A stretch of DNA of 64,000 nt, taken from the NCBI RefSeq assembly GCF_007830735.1, contig NZ_VLLN01000018.1, forward strand, positions 30,965-94,964. Reading direction: 5' to 3'. The translations under genes were made by a program, and so were the position numbers. This DNA comes from Geobacter argillaceus. Its GTDB lineage: Bacteria; Desulfobacterota; Desulfuromonadia; Geobacterales; DSM-12255. The notes under the pieces were generated by a model that did not search any database, was not told the origin of the DNA, and saw only the letters and a program-made list of their open reading frames with translations. Of the stretch, positions 25,216-35,018 are shown in pieces (within the stretch, counting starts at the first letter, position 1; each line of letters opens with the position of its first letter).

Positions 25216-27306
25216 ATGGCTAACCCGACGGCCGAGGTCATAAACGTCAACCCCTTCCGGAACAATGCCGACATCTACATGGCGGTTGGGGTTATCGGCG
25301 TTTTGGCCCTGATGATCGTCCCCCTGCCGCCATTCATCCTCGACATCTTTTTGGCGGCCAATATTACCGCAGCCCTGGCCATTCTCCTTGTCTGTCTCTA
25401 TACAACACAGCCCCTCGATTTCTCGGTGTTTCCGTCCGTAGTGCTCCTTACCACCCTGTATCGTCTCGCCCTGAACATCGCTTCCACCCGCCTCATCCTG
25501 CTCCATGGCAGCGAAGGGGCAGAGGCGGCCGGGGCGGTCATCAAGGCCTTCGGCCAGTTCGTGGTCGGTGGCAACTATGTAGTCGGCGCGGTTGTGTTCC
25601 TGATCCTGGTGATCATCAACTTCATGGTCATCACCAAGGGCTCCGGCCGGGTGGCCGAGGTCGCGGCCCGGTTTACCCTGGATGCCATGCCCGGCAAGCA
25701 GATGGCCATTGACGCCGACCTGTCCAGTGGTCTGATCAACGAAAAAGAGGCACGGGAGCGGCGGTCGAAAATATCCCGCGAGGCCGATTTTTACGGCTCC
25801 ATGGATGGTGCCAGCAAGTTCGTGAGCGGTGACGCGATCGCAGCCATCATCATCATGCTGGTCAACATCTTCGGCGGCTTCATCATCGGCGTCTGGCAGC
25901 AGGGGATGCCGCTGGACATGGCTTTACAGAACTATACCCTGCTTACCGTCGGGGAAGGGCTCGTTGCCCAGATTCCGGCACTCATTATCTCCACCTCAGC
26001 CGGTATCATCGTCACCAGGTCGGCCGACGAAAACAGTTTCGGCCGCGAGATTGCCGGCCAGATCTTCAACTACCCCAAGGCGTATTACGTTGTCTCCGGG
26101 GTCATGTTCGCCTTTGCCCTGATTCCCGGACTCCCCCACGTTGCCTTTTTCCTTCTCTCCGGTGTTGCCTTCCTCCTGGCAAAGATGTCCAGCAGCCGGA
26201 AGGAGGAGGTGGCGGAAGAGTTGATGGCGCTTCCCGAAGGGATATCGCGGGAAGAGGTCGCCGAACAGGTCACCGCCATCCGGCCGCTGGAGATGCTGGA
26301 GCTGGAGGTCGGTTACGGCCTTGTACCGTTGGTCGATGCGGCCCAGGAGGGAGAACTTCTGGAGCGGATTCGCAATATCCGGAAACAGTGTGCTCAGAAG
26401 ATGGGGTTCATTGTGCCTCCGGTCCATATCCACGACAACCTGCAGCTCAAGCCCAACGAATACAACATCCTTATCCGTGGGGCCAGGGTCGGCGGCGGAG
26501 AGATGGCCGGCCAGTATATGGCCATGGATTCCGGGGCTGTGTCGGGCCATGTGGAAGGGGTCAAGACCACCGAGCCGGTCTTTGGCCTTCCCGCGCTCTG
26601 GATCAAGGGAAGCGAGAGGGAACAGGCCCAGCATTCCGGGTATACGGTGGTGGACAATGCGACGGTCATCGCCACCCATGTCAGCGAGATCATCAAGCGC
26701 TACGGCCACGAACTGGTGGGCCGCCAGGAACTCCAGCAACTGCTCGACAACGTGGCGACAAACTTTCCGAAAGTGGTCGAAGAGTTGGTGCCGAACCTCC
26801 TCAATCTGGGAACGGTCCTCAGGGTGGTGAAGAACCTCCTGAAGGAACAGGTTTCCGTCAGGGATCTCCGTGCCGTCCTGGAGACCCTGGCCGATTACGC
26901 TGCCATAACCAAGGATGCGGATGTCCTGACCGAGTTCGTGCGCCAGAATATGGGCCGGGTGATCGTCGACCAGTTCACCGGAGAGGACGATCTCCTGTGC
27001 ATTATCACCCTCGACCGCGAGGTGGAGGAGATCGTGGCCGAAGCGGTCCAGGTCACGGAACAGGGGAGTTACCTGGCTATCGAACCGGCGGTTGCCCAAC
27101 AGCTGCTAGGGGCAGTGCGCCAGACCATGGCGCAGTTCGATCAGTCAGGAACCCAGCCGGTCCTGATCGCATCACCCAACGTCAGGCGGCATCTGAAGCG
27201 CTTCACCGAGCGGTTCATCCCGAACCTCACCATACTGTCCCACAACGAGATTCCACCGCACGTCAAAATTCAATCCCTGGGGGTGGTAAGCATCCATGCT
27301 AGTTAA
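25216..27306 (+). CDS. flhA: Flagellar export apparatus protein FlhA
   Basis: 696 residues. About eight N-terminal transmembrane helices (1-320) include the FHIPEP signature region: T-L-Y-R-L-A-L-N-I-A-S-T-R, K-G-S-G-R-V-A-E-V-A-A-R-F and the D-A-M-P-G-K-Q-M-A-I-D-A-D-L motif. A large cytoplasmic domain follows, which recruits export substrates. The ATG at 25216 has AAGGAAA upstream and lies after the sigma-54 start site. The 3' end overlaps flhF by 11 bases. Confidence 0.96.
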   Translation: MANPTAEVINVNPFRNNADIYMAVGVIGVLALMIVPLPPFILDIFLAANITAALAILLVCLYTTQPLDFSVFPSVVLLTTLYRLALNIASTRLILLHGSEGAEAAGAVIKAFGQFVVGGNYVVGAVVFLILVIINFMVITKGSGRVAEVAARFTLDAMPGKQMAIDADLSSGLINEKEARERRSKISREADFYGSMDGASKFVSGDAIAAIIIMLVNIFGGFIIGVWQQGMPLDMALQNYTLLTVGEGLVAQIPALIISTSAGIIVTRSADENSFGREIAGQIFNYPKAYYVVSGVMFAFALIPGLPHVAFFLLSGVAFLLAKMSSSRKEEVAEELMALPEGISREEVAEQVTAIRPLEMLELEVGYGLVPLVDAAQEGELLERIRNIRKQCAQKMGFIVPPVHIHDNLQLKPNEYNILIRGARVGGGEMAGQYMAMDSGAVSGHVEGVKTTEPVFGLPALWIKGSEREQAQHSGYTVVDNATVIATHVSEIIKRYGHELVGRQELQQLLDNVATNFPKVVEELVPNLLNLGTVLRVVKNLLKEQVSVRDLRAVLETLADYAAITKDADVLTEFVRQNMGRVIVDQFTGEDDLLCIITLDREVEEIVAEAVQVTEQGSYLAIEPAVAQQLLGAVRQTMAQFDQSGTQPVLIASPNVRRHLKRFTERFIPNLTILSHNEIPPHVKIQSLGVVSIHAS

Positions 27307-28645
27307 GACCTTCCGTGCCGGTGACATGGCTGAGGCCCTCAAGATGGTCAAGGCCGAGCTGGGGGCCGACGCCATGATTCTCTCTTCGCGCAAGGAGCGC
27401 AAGAAGGGGATCATGGGGATCTTCTCCAAGCCGTATTTCGAGATCACTGCGGCACTCGACCAACGCCCGGCAACGCCACGGGCCAATCCCTATCGGGAGA
27501 AAGAGGCGCGCGAACTTTCCACCAGGGAAGAGTTTCAGAATTCCATGCTGGGCCCCCTGGCCAGAGAACTGCGCGAACTCAGGGACAAGGTCGAAAAACT
27601 TACCACCCGTGAGCCGGTACCTGCCGATCCTCCTGCGGGCTCTGCAGCGGTGGTGGAACCCGCTATCGTACCAACTTCACCTGCTGCCGTGCCCGGTGCC
27701 GTTGCGTCACGCTTTTCCAAGGAAGACCTGGACGACATCAAAAAGTACCTGATGAATGTGGTTACGACCCGTGAAAAGCGCAGTGTCGTGCCGGTTACCT
27801 TTCCCCGGGAAGAGCGGGGGGGGGCGGAATCGATAGACGCTGACGAGCTTGGCGGCGAGTATCAAAGCAATCTGGAACGGCTTGCCGCAGAGCTCAAGTC
27901 GGGCGGCGTGGCCGATGACGCAGCGGCGGTGCTGATCGACTATATTCGGCCCACTGCGGAGCGGGGCGAGGATATGGAGGAACTTCGCTACTCCATGTTC
28001 GAGGCCTTTGCCAATACGATCAAGTGCACCGGGCCGCTACGCCTGCGCAAGGATTCGCCGCGGATCATCGCGCTCGTCGGCCCGACCGGCGTCGGCAAGA
28101 CCACCACCACTGCCAAGCTGGCAGCACACTACGCAATGCACAAAGGGGCGAACGTAGCGCTGGTAACGATCGACAACTTCAGGGTGGGGGCTGTCGAACA
28201 GCTCAAAACCTATTCCAGGATCATGGATATTCCGATTGACGTTGCCAACACTCCCGACGAGCTCAAGAGCTGCGTGGAGACCCATCGCGACAAGGATCTG
28301 ATCCTGATCGATACTGCCGGCCGCAGCCCCAAGGACCAGGAAAAGCTTGAAGAACTAAGATCGTTCCTTAACTCGGCGCAGGGGGTAGAGATCCATCTCT
28401 GTCTGTCGGCAACCACCAAGGACAAGGAACTGGACGATATCGTCAGCCGGTTCAGTGGGCTCGCGGTAAACAGGGTCCTTTTCACCAAGCTGGACGAAAG
28501 CGAAACCCTCGGTTGCATCGTCAATACGCATGTTCGTCATAAACTGCCCCTTTCCTACTTCACCAACGGCCAGATGGTGCCGGAAGATATCGTGGTGGCA
28601 AGCCCTCGGCGGCTGGCAAACCTTATCTTGAGAGAGAAGCCATAG
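27296..28645 (+). CDS. flhF: Flagellar SRP-like GTPase FlhF
   Basis: 449 residues. A basic B domain at the N-terminus, a variable middle with coiled segment, and an SRP-type GTPase domain with G1 [10 protein letters not shown] at about 262, D-T-A-G-R-S (G3) and T-K-L-D-E (G4). FlhF sets the position and number of polar flagella. Its pairing with flhG downstream supports a polar flagellum. Confidence 0.95.
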   Translation: MLVKTFRAGDMAEALKMVKAELGADAMILSSRKERKKGIMGIFSKPYFEITAALDQRPATPRANPYREKEARELSTREEFQNSMLGPLARELRELRDKVEKLTTREPVPADPPAGSAAVVEPAIVPTSPAAVPGAVASRFSKEDLDDIKKYLMNVVTTREKRSVVPVTFPREERGGAESIDADELGGEYQSNLERLAAELKSGGVADDAAAVLIDYIRPTAERGEDMEELRYSMFEAFANTIKCTGPLRLRKDSPRIIALVGPTGVGKTTTTAKLAAHYAMHKGANVALVTIDNFRVGAVEQLKTYSRIMDIPIDVANTPDELKSCVETHRDKDLILIDTAGRSPKDQEKLEELRSFLNSAQGVEIHLCLSATTKDKELDDIVSRFSGLAVNRVLFTKLDESETLGCIVNTHVRHKLPLSYFTNGQMVPEDIVVASPRRLANLILREKP

Positions 28646-29578
28646 ATGAGTGGGACCAAGGTGCCAAACGATCAGGCCAATACCCTGCGTAAGCTGGCTC
28701 GTTCCAAGAAGTCGGGGACGATAGTCACGCCCCGTGCTCCGGAGTCGGTCGGACAGAAAGGGGTGCGGGTCATTGCGGTTACCAGCGGTAAGGGGGGGGT
28801 CGGCAAGAGCAATATGGTGGTTAATCTGGCGATCAGCCTGGCCAGGCTCGGTCGGCGCGTGCTGGTGATCGATGCCGATCTGGGGGTGGGTAACATCGAT
28901 GTCCTGCTCGGCCTGTCGCCGGCCCATAACCTGAACCATGTCCTGTCCGGCGAGATGGGGCTGGGAGAGATAATCCTTCAGGGGCCGGCAGGTATCAAAC
29001 TGGTTCCGGCCGGTTCCGGGGTGCAGGAATATACCAGTCTTGGCCAGAATGAACGGATCAAGCTGCTGGACGAACTGGACAGCCTGGAAGAGAGTTTCGA
29101 TATCGCCATCATCGATACCGAGGCCGGAATTTCGGAAAACGTGACCTATTTCAATACCGCGGCCCAGGAGATTGTCGTGGTTGCTTCTCCGGAACCCACA
29201 TCGATCACGGACGTCTATGCCCTCATCAAGCTCTTGGCCACCCGCTACGGCGAGCGCTATTTCAAGGTGCTGGTCAATATGGTGAACGACACCGGCGATG
29301 CCCTGGAGGTCTTTGCCCGTCTGTCAAATGTGACGAGCAGGTTTCTGGACATATCACTCGATTATCTCGGGTGCGTGGTCTGGGACGAGAAGCTCGTTGA
29401 GGCGGTGAAACGGCAACGGGCGGTCTGCGATCTGTTCCCCGAGGCCCAATCCTCCAAATGCTTTGCCAGTCTGGCTCGTCGGGTCCTGGAAAGCGAACGC
29501 GACACGCGGGTGAAGGGGAATATTCAGTTTTTCTTTCGCCAGAAATTTGCTCCGGCACTGGGATTGGAGATGTTATGA
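28646..29578 (+). CDS. flhG: MinD-like ATPase FlhG (FleN)
   Basis: 310 residues. The deviant Walker A S-G-K-G-G-V-G-K-S is at about 47-55, and the ParA/MinD motifs V-I-D-A-D-L-G-V-G-N and I-I-D-T-E-A-G-I follow. In the last, an E replaces the usual G of D-T-G. FlhG limits flagellar number by acting on FlhF and, in some bacteria, on the sigma-54 activator FleQ. It starts at the base after the flhF stop and overlaps fliA. Confidence 0.93.
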   Translation: MSGTKVPNDQANTLRKLARSKKSGTIVTPRAPESVGQKGVRVIAVTSGKGGVGKSNMVVNLAISLARLGRRVLVIDADLGVGNIDVLLGLSPAHNLNHVLSGEMGLGEIILQGPAGIKLVPAGSGVQEYTSLGQNERIKLLDELDSLEESFDIAIIDTEAGISENVTYFNTAAQEIVVVASPEPTSITDVYALIKLLATRYGERYFKVLVNMVNDTGDALEVFARLSNVTSRFLDISLDYLGCVVWDEKLVEAVKRQRAVCDLFPEAQSSKCFASLARRVLESERDTRVKGNIQFFFRQKFAPALGLEML

Positions 29579-30328
29579 ACTGCGTGGTCAAGGCCTACCA
29601 AGAAGAATCACAGCGTGCAGCCAACGCCAGTCGCGACGAACTGATCGTATCACACCTCCCTCTCGTCAAGTTCCTGGTCGGCAAGATCGCTTCACAACTC
29701 CCCCCGCACCTGGATCGGGATGACTTGATGAGTGCCGCCATTGTCGGGCTCATAACGGCTGCCGAGCGTTTCGACCCGACCCGTGGTGTTCAGTTCAAAA
29801 CCTTTGTGGAGCAGCGTATCAGAGGAACCATCATGGACGAGCTCCGCGCCCAGGATTGGCTGACCCGGTCGCTACGCGACAAGTTCAAGCGTCTGGAGCG
29901 TGCGTTCGCGATCCTTGAACAGCAATTGGGGCGAAACCCTTCCAGCGAGGAAGTGGCCAAGGCGATGGGGATAGAGTTGCATGAGTACTTCCGGCTCCTG
30001 GAAGAAGTTACACTTTCTGTCGGTGGTAAGCCTGGATGATTCCTGGGAGGACGAGGACGGGAGCCCGTTCGGTCTGTTGGATGTCATCGAGGATAAGGCG
30101 ATCGATAATCCCCAGAACCAGCTGATGCAGCGACAAACCGTTGAACTGCTGGCGGAGGCGATCGATACACTCCCGGAGAAGGAACGGATTGTCGTCACGC
30201 TCTATTACTACGAAGAGCTCAACCTGAAGGAGATCGGTGCGGTGCTCAGTCTTACCGAATCCCGCATCTGTCAGCTCCACAGCCAGGCAATCCTGCGCCT
30301 GCGCACCAAGATGAAGCCGCACCGATAG
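29575..30328 (+). CDS. fliA: Flagellar sigma-28 factor FliA, split by a frameshift
   Basis: The first 147 codons (29575-30015) encode the N-terminal sigma-28/WhiG-type regions 2 and 3 (L-V-K-F-L-V-G-K-I-A, then F-D-P-T-R-G-V-Q-F-K-T-F, and R-G-T-I-M-D-E-L-R). That frame stops at 30037-30039. The next frame, open to 30328, encodes region 4 (L-P-E-K-E-R-I-V-V-T-L-Y-Y-Y-E-E-L-N-L-K-E-I-G). Skipping one T of the T3 run at 30014-30016 joins them as E-E-V-T-L-L-S-V-V-S-L-D-D and gives a normal 250-residue FliA. The sequence C-T-T-T at the join resembles the slippery CUU-U of prfB, but no stop codon follows directly. A real mutation, a read error and frameshifting are all possible. Confidence 0.88.
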
Positions 30329-30384
30329 CAGAACCGGGTCCGAGGTTGTTGTCCTCTACCCGGAAGCCGACGAAGGAGGTCTTT

Positions 30385-31110
30385 ATGAACAGTGGGTTGT
30401 ATACGGCGCTCTCGGGCAACCTTGCAGCAATGCGACGTCTGGACGTCATCTCCAACAATCTGGCCAACGCCAATACGGCAGGGTTCAAAAAGGACCGGGT
30501 TGCCTTTGAGAGCCTGCTGGCGCTGCGTGCAGGTGAAGCGCCGGAAAAGGCCGGGCTGGTGCAGGCCGATAATATCTACTTTACCGACTACAGTGCCGGT
30601 CCGGTCAAGCAGACTGGCAACACCCTTGATCTTGCCATTGACGGTGACGGTTTCTTCGCGGTCAATACCCCTCAGGGGCGTGCCTATACCCGTCAGGGGA
30701 ATTTTCAGCGCAATGCCGCCGGTCGGCTTGTGACCAATGACGGGTATGAGGTCGTCGGCAGTGGCGGACCGGTCACCATAAATGGCAGCAGGGTCGAGGT
30801 CAGTGCCCGTGGCGAGGTTATGGTTGATGGCGAGCAGGTTGCTACACTGGAAGTTGTCGATTTTCCCAAACCGTACGCACTCCAGAAGGCGGGGAGTGCG
30901 CTGTTCGTTCCCGCCGACCCCCAGGCTGCCCCGCAACCGGTGCGCACGGCTTCGGTCAGGCAGGGACATCTGGAGGATTCCAACGTCAGTGTGGTTCAGG
31001 AAATGGTCCAGATGATAGAGGCCAACCGCTACTTCGAGGCCTGCCAGCGGGTGGTCAAGAGCTACGACGACGCAGCCGGCAAGGCTGCCAACGACATCGG
31101 CAGGGTATAA
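30385..31110 (+). CDS. flgF: Flagellar proximal rod protein FlgF
   Basis: 241 residues. The axial start N-S-G-L-Y-T-A-L-S-G-N, with D-V-I-S-N-N-L-A-N-A-N-T-A-G-F-K, and end V-V-Q-E-M-V-Q-M-I-E-A-N-R-Y-F-E are diagnostic of the FlgF/FlgG group; the next gene is clearly flgG, so this is FlgF. GAAGGAGG precedes the ATG. Forms part of the rod. Confidence 0.92.
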   Translation: MNSGLYTALSGNLAAMRRLDVISNNLANANTAGFKKDRVAFESLLALRAGEAPEKAGLVQADNIYFTDYSAGPVKQTGNTLDLAIDGDGFFAVNTPQGRAYTRQGNFQRNAAGRLVTNDGYEVVGSGGPVTINGSRVEVSARGEVMVDGEQVATLEVVDFPKPYALQKAGSALFVPADPQAAPQPVRTASVRQGHLEDSNVSVVQEMVQMIEANRYFEACQRVVKSYDDAAGKAANDIGRV

Positions 31111-31119
31111 AGGACTGGT

Positions 31120-31180
31120 GAGTTGTTGAGTGGGTAACAGCCTGTGTACCGCTCTCGACCACTTAATCACTCAACTACTC
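31120..31180. repeat. Inverted repeat between flgF and flgG
   Basis: GAGTTGTTGAGTG (31120-31132) and CACTCAACTACTC (31168-31180) pair at 12 of 13 positions across a 35-base loop. No T-run follows. Confidence 0.6.
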
Positions 31181-31203
31181 AAACAATTAACGGAGGTTTT
31201 CCC

Positions 31204-31992
31204 ATGATCAGGGCACTGTGGACCGCAGCTTCGGGGATGCAGACTCAGCAACTCAATATCGACGTGGTGGCCAACAACCTGGCCAACGTCAACACTGCCG
31301 GTTTCAAGAAGAGCCGGGCCGACTTCCAGGATTTGATGTATCAATCCCTGAAGACTACGGGAGCCCCGTCCACCAATGCGACCCAGATTCCGACCGGTAT
31401 CCAGGTGGGACTTGGTGCCAAGCCGGCCAGCGTCACCAAGATCTTTACGCCGGGCAACATCAATCAGACCGGTAACGAGCTGGATGTTGCCATTGAAGGA
31501 GATGGTTTCTACCAGATTCAGCTTCCGGACGGGACAACGGCCTACAGCCGTTCCGGAGCCTTCAAGAAGGACAACCAGGGGAGGATGGTGAATGCGGACG
31601 GCTATCCGGTTCTTCCCAACGTGGTCATCCCCAATAATGCGACCAAGATAACCATCGGCAACGATGGCACTGTCTCCGTCATGCAGGCTGGGCAGAATAC
31701 CCCGACCACAGTCGGTAACCTTCAACTGGCCACCTTTTCCAACCCCTCCGGCCTCTCTGCCATTGGTCACAACCTGCTCCAGGTGAGCGATGCTTCAGGC
31801 GTCGCCACCACCGGCACGCCCGGGCAGACCGGAATCGGCACACTTTCCCAGGGTTTTATCGAAATGAGCAACGTGAGTGTTGTGGAGGAGATGGTCAACA
31901 TGATCGTGGGCCAACGTGCCTATGAGGTGAATTCCAAGGCGGTGCAGGCTGCGGACGAAATGCTGCAGCAGGCCAATAACCTGCGCCGCTAG
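31204..31992 (+). CDS. flgG: Flagellar distal rod protein FlgG
   Basis: 262 residues, the standard FlgG length. [11 protein letters not shown] and [12 protein letters not shown] at the start, and the C-terminal [18 protein letters not shown], are near-invariant. It forms the distal rod that passes through the P and L rings. Strong GGAGG ribosome site. Confidence 0.97.
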   Translation: MIRALWTAASGMQTQQLNIDVVANNLANVNTAGFKKSRADFQDLMYQSLKTTGAPSTNATQIPTGIQVGLGAKPASVTKIFTPGNINQTGNELDVAIEGDGFYQIQLPDGTTAYSRSGAFKKDNQGRMVNADGYPVLPNVVIPNNATKITIGNDGTVSVMQAGQNTPTTVGNLQLATFSNPSGLSAIGHNLLQVSDASGVATTGTPGQTGIGTLSQGFIEMSNVSVVEEMVNMIVGQRAYEVNSKAVQAADEMLQQANNLRR

Positions 31993-32067
31993 GAATGATG
32001 AACGGGCGGGCAGCGACGGTTTTTGACTGACCGTACGGCACGCTTTGGCGGTGTTAAGGGTGTGACC

Positions 32068-32784
32068 ATGAAAAGACTCGTTTGCATTCTCATTGCTGTT
32101 TTGTGCAGTGTCATCTGTACGAACACCGCTCCTGCTGGGCCTGGTAAGGTGGTGAAGGAGGCCGAGGTTCGACGGATTATCGTTGACTTTATTCGTGAGC
32201 GGACGGTTGGCCTCGGTGTTGAGGTGAACGTAAAAAAGGTCGGTTTTTACGGTGATCTTGCTCTCCCGGAAGGGAATGTGAACTATGAGGTGAGCGCTCC
32301 ACGCCAGTGGGAAGGGTGGGGGCAGGCGAGCCTGGCCCTGATCGTCCGGGTCAATGACAGGGTCGTGAAGAACGTGCCGGTAATGGTGGATGTGGAGGCC
32401 CTTGTCGACTTGGTGGTGACGACGCGACCGGTTGAGAGTGGCGAGATTTTGACGCTGGCAGATGTGGCGGTTCAGAAACGTGATCTGGCGGCAAGCGGTG
32501 GAAAGGTGGCCAGGACTGCTGCCGACGTGGTGGGGCTTAAGGTGAGGGTCGGGATGCGTGGCAATACACCGCTTCGAACCGACTATCTTGAGCGGATTCC
32601 GCTCGTCAAGTCGGGCCAGTTGGTGACGGTGCTCCTGGAAAGTCCCGCTCTGCGTATTACCACTACCGGCCGGGCAAAAGGGGCCGGTACTGCCGGCGAG
32701 CTGATCACGGTACAAAACATTGGTTCCAATAAGGATTTCCCGGCAAGGATAGTGGATGCCGGTACGGTTCGGGTCGACTTCTGA
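32068..32784 (+). CDS. flgA: P-ring assembly chaperone FlgA
   Basis: 238 residues: signal peptide (about 1-22), then an SAF-type domain (V-T-T-R-P-V-E-S-G-E-I-L-T-L-A-D-V) and the conserved G-x-x-L-R-x-D-Y and I-V-D-A-G-T-V-R-V-D ending. It helps FlgI assemble in the periplasm. The ATG at 32068 follows TAAGGG. Confidence 0.92.
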   Translation: MKRLVCILIAVLCSVICTNTAPAGPGKVVKEAEVRRIIVDFIRERTVGLGVEVNVKKVGFYGDLALPEGNVNYEVSAPRQWEGWGQASLALIVRVNDRVVKNVPVMVDVEALVDLVVTTRPVESGEILTLADVAVQKRDLAASGGKVARTAADVVGLKVRVGMRGNTPLRTDYLERIPLVKSGQLVTVLLESPALRITTTGRAKGAGTAGELITVQNIGSNKDFPARIVDAGTVRVDF

Positions 32785-32809
32785 CCTGACGCAGATGCAG
32801 GAGAAAACG

Positions 32810-33490
32810 ATGTACACCCTGAAGAATCTGTTTGTGGCTGCATGCCTCCTGCTTACGGCATGCACGTATCAAAAAAGCGAGGTGCGGACACCCACCTTCG
32901 ATGAACAGCTGCCACCGCCTGCTGTTTCCTATGCGAACGGTTCCATCTGGCAGGCATCATCGGCAGGACTGGTGGAGGACCACAAGGCCCGCCGCAAGGG
33001 TGATATCGTCACCATTCTCATTGTCGAACAGGCGAGCGCCAGCAAGCAGGCAAGCACCGGCACCAGCCGCAAGGCGAGCACGACTGCCGGCATTCCCAAG
33101 CTGCTGGGGCTCGAAACCAATATGACCGGAATCAGGAACTGGATGGACCTGGCCAACCTCATCAGTGCCAGCAGTGATCAGAAATTCGACGGTACCGGTT
33201 CAACGACCCGCAAGGAAAATCTGAGTGCCACCATCACCGCCAAGGTGGTTGAATTGCTTCCCAACGGCAATCTCAAAATTGCCGGTCGCCGCAATGTACA
33301 GGTGAACAACGAGGACCAGCTGATTATCGTGGAAGGAACGGTGCGCTCCAGGGATATATCCACCGACAACATCGTCAGTTCGGCCCAGGTTGCCGATGCC
33401 CGGATCACCTATGCGGGCAACGGCATTATCAGCGACCAACAGAAGCCGGGGTGGCTGACGACCATCTTCAGCAAGATCTGGCCGTTCTAA
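32810..33490 (+). CDS. flgH: Flagellar L-ring lipoprotein FlgH
   Basis: 226 residues. The signal peptide ends in a lipobox (L-L-T-A-C, Cys18). Conserved G-S-I-W-Q-A, G-D-I-V-T-I-L-I-V-E and L-P-N-G-N-L-K-I-A-G motifs follow. It forms the outer-membrane L ring, showing that this is a diderm organism. AGGAG precedes the ATG. Confidence 0.95.
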   Translation: MYTLKNLFVAACLLLTACTYQKSEVRTPTFDEQLPPPAVSYANGSIWQASSAGLVEDHKARRKGDIVTILIVEQASASKQASTGTSRKASTTAGIPKLLGLETNMTGIRNWMDLANLISASSDQKFDGTGSTTRKENLSATITAKVVELLPNGNLKIAGRRNVQVNNEDQLIIVEGTVRSRDISTDNIVSSAQVADARITYAGNGIISDQQKPGWLTTIFSKIWPF

Positions 33491-33540
33491 ACGTGAGACA
33501 CGAGATGCGAGACGTGAAGCGAGAAAAGATAGCGTACACG

Positions 33541-34638
33541 ATGAAAAAATTTGCACTGACAATTGTGCTTGGGTTCCTGTTGCTGCCAGCCCTTGCCCAT
33601 GCCTCCAGGATCAAGGATGTGGCAGCCCTGGACGGAGTGCGGGAAAACCAGTTGATCGGTTACGGGCTGGTGGTGGGGTTGAATAACAGTGGCGACAGCG
33701 ACCAGGCAAAGGTGCAGACTCAATCTTTGGTCAATGCGTTGGAGCGGATGGGTGTCACGGTAAATCGGGGAGACCTCACCATCAAGAACGTGGCAGCGGT
33801 CATGGTGACTGCGACCCTGCCGCCGTTCGCCAAGCAGGGGACCAAGCTGGATGTCCTGGTATCATCGGTCGGCGATGCCAAGAGCCTGGCCGGAGGGACC
33901 TTGCTCATGACTCCGTTGAAGGGGGCGGACAGCTTGGTGTATGCCGTGGCGCAGGGGCCGGTATTGACCAATTCCTTTTCCTATGGCGGACAGGCTGCCA
34001 CTGCCCAGAAGAACCACCCCACTGCCGGGAGGGTACCGGAAGGTGCCCTGGTCGAACGGGAGTTGCCGAACGTACTTGCCGAACGGAGCAAGCTGCGTCT
34101 CAACCTGAACCGTGCCGATTTTACGACCGCAGCAAGGATTGCGGCAACCATCAACGAGGCGTTCAAAGACAATGGGGTGGCGGTCTGCGCCGATGCCGGC
34201 ACTATTGAATTGCAGCCGCCGGCGCGGTACAGTGGCCGGACCGTGGAGTTCGTTGCCGAGTTGGAGCGTCTGGACGTCAGACCTGACACGCCTGCACGGG
34301 TGGTCATGAACGAGAGGACCGGGACCATCGTCATGGGGGAGAATGTGCGGATAGCCACCGTGGCCATTTCCCACGGCAACCTGACCCTCCTGATAAAGGA
34401 GCGGCCTGAGGTTTCCCAGCCTCCACCGCTGAGCGGCGGTGAGACCAAGGTGGTGCCCCGCACCACGATCAAGGTGACCGAGGAGACCGGCGGACTCGCC
34501 CTGGTTCGCGAAGGAGCCACGATCAGTGACGTGGTGAAGGCATTGAACGCCCTTGGGGTCTCCCCGAGGGATCTGATCGGCATCATGCAGGCGATCAAGG
34601 CAGCAGGGGCCTTGCAAGCCGAACTCACAATTCTCTGA
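33541..34638 (+). CDS. flgI: Flagellar P-ring protein FlgI
   Basis: 365 residues with a signal peptide (cleavage near A-H-A-S, about residue 20) and the typical R-I-K-D-V-A-x-L, N-Q-L-I-G-Y-G-L-V-V-G-L start of the mature protein. Builds the periplasmic P ring. The short gap before it (33491-33540) holds GA-rich direct repeats. Confidence 0.96.
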   Translation: MKKFALTIVLGFLLLPALAHASRIKDVAALDGVRENQLIGYGLVVGLNNSGDSDQAKVQTQSLVNALERMGVTVNRGDLTIKNVAAVMVTATLPPFAKQGTKLDVLVSSVGDAKSLAGGTLLMTPLKGADSLVYAVAQGPVLTNSFSYGGQAATAQKNHPTAGRVPEGALVERELPNVLAERSKLRLNLNRADFTTAARIAATINEAFKDNGVAVCADAGTIELQPPARYSGRTVEFVAELERLDVRPDTPARVVMNERTGTIVMGENVRIATVAISHGNLTLLIKERPEVSQPPPLSGGETKVVPRTTIKVTEETGGLALVREGATISDVVKALNALGVSPRDLIGIMQAIKAAGALQAELTIL

Positions 34639-34650
34639 CGGAGCGTGCCT

Positions 34651-35016
34651 ATGGACAGGACAGAACTCATTACTTCTCCGCTTCCGCAGCAGCAGCTCAA
34701 GGTAGGAGGTGCGGTTACCGATAAGGATAAGGTCGCGGCCCGGAAGGCGGCCCGTGAGTTCGAGGGCCTCTTCGTCGGGATGATGCTTAAGTCGATGCGG
34801 GAGACGGTTGGCAAGGATATGCTTGCCGGTAAGGGGCAGAGCGACGAGATTTACCGGTCAATGCTGGACCAGGAATATGTCAAGGCGGTTGTCGAACGGG
34901 GGGGGCTGGGGTTGGCAAAAATGATCGAGGCGCAGCTGATTAAACAGCCGGATATTAAGCAGCGCCCGGGTGTGAAAAACGAAAGCGGTAACAGCCCGCT
35001 TCCTGCAGGAGATTGA
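34651..35016 (+). CDS. flgJ: Rod-binding protein FlgJ (N-terminal domain only)
   Basis: 121 residues that match only the rod-binding domain (A-R-E-F-E-G-L-F-V-G-M-M-L-K-S-M-R). The muramidase domain of enteric FlgJ is missing, which is common in deltaproteobacteria, where a separate enzyme opens the wall. Start: ATG 34651 is placed better after GGAG than the upstream GTG at 34645. Confidence 0.88.
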   Translation: MDRTELITSPLPQQQLKVGGAVTDKDKVAARKAAREFEGLFVGMMLKSMRETVGKDMLAGKGQSDEIYRSMLDQEYVKAVVERGGLGLAKMIEAQLIKQPDIKQRPGVKNESGNSPLPAGD

Positions 35017-35018
35017 AC

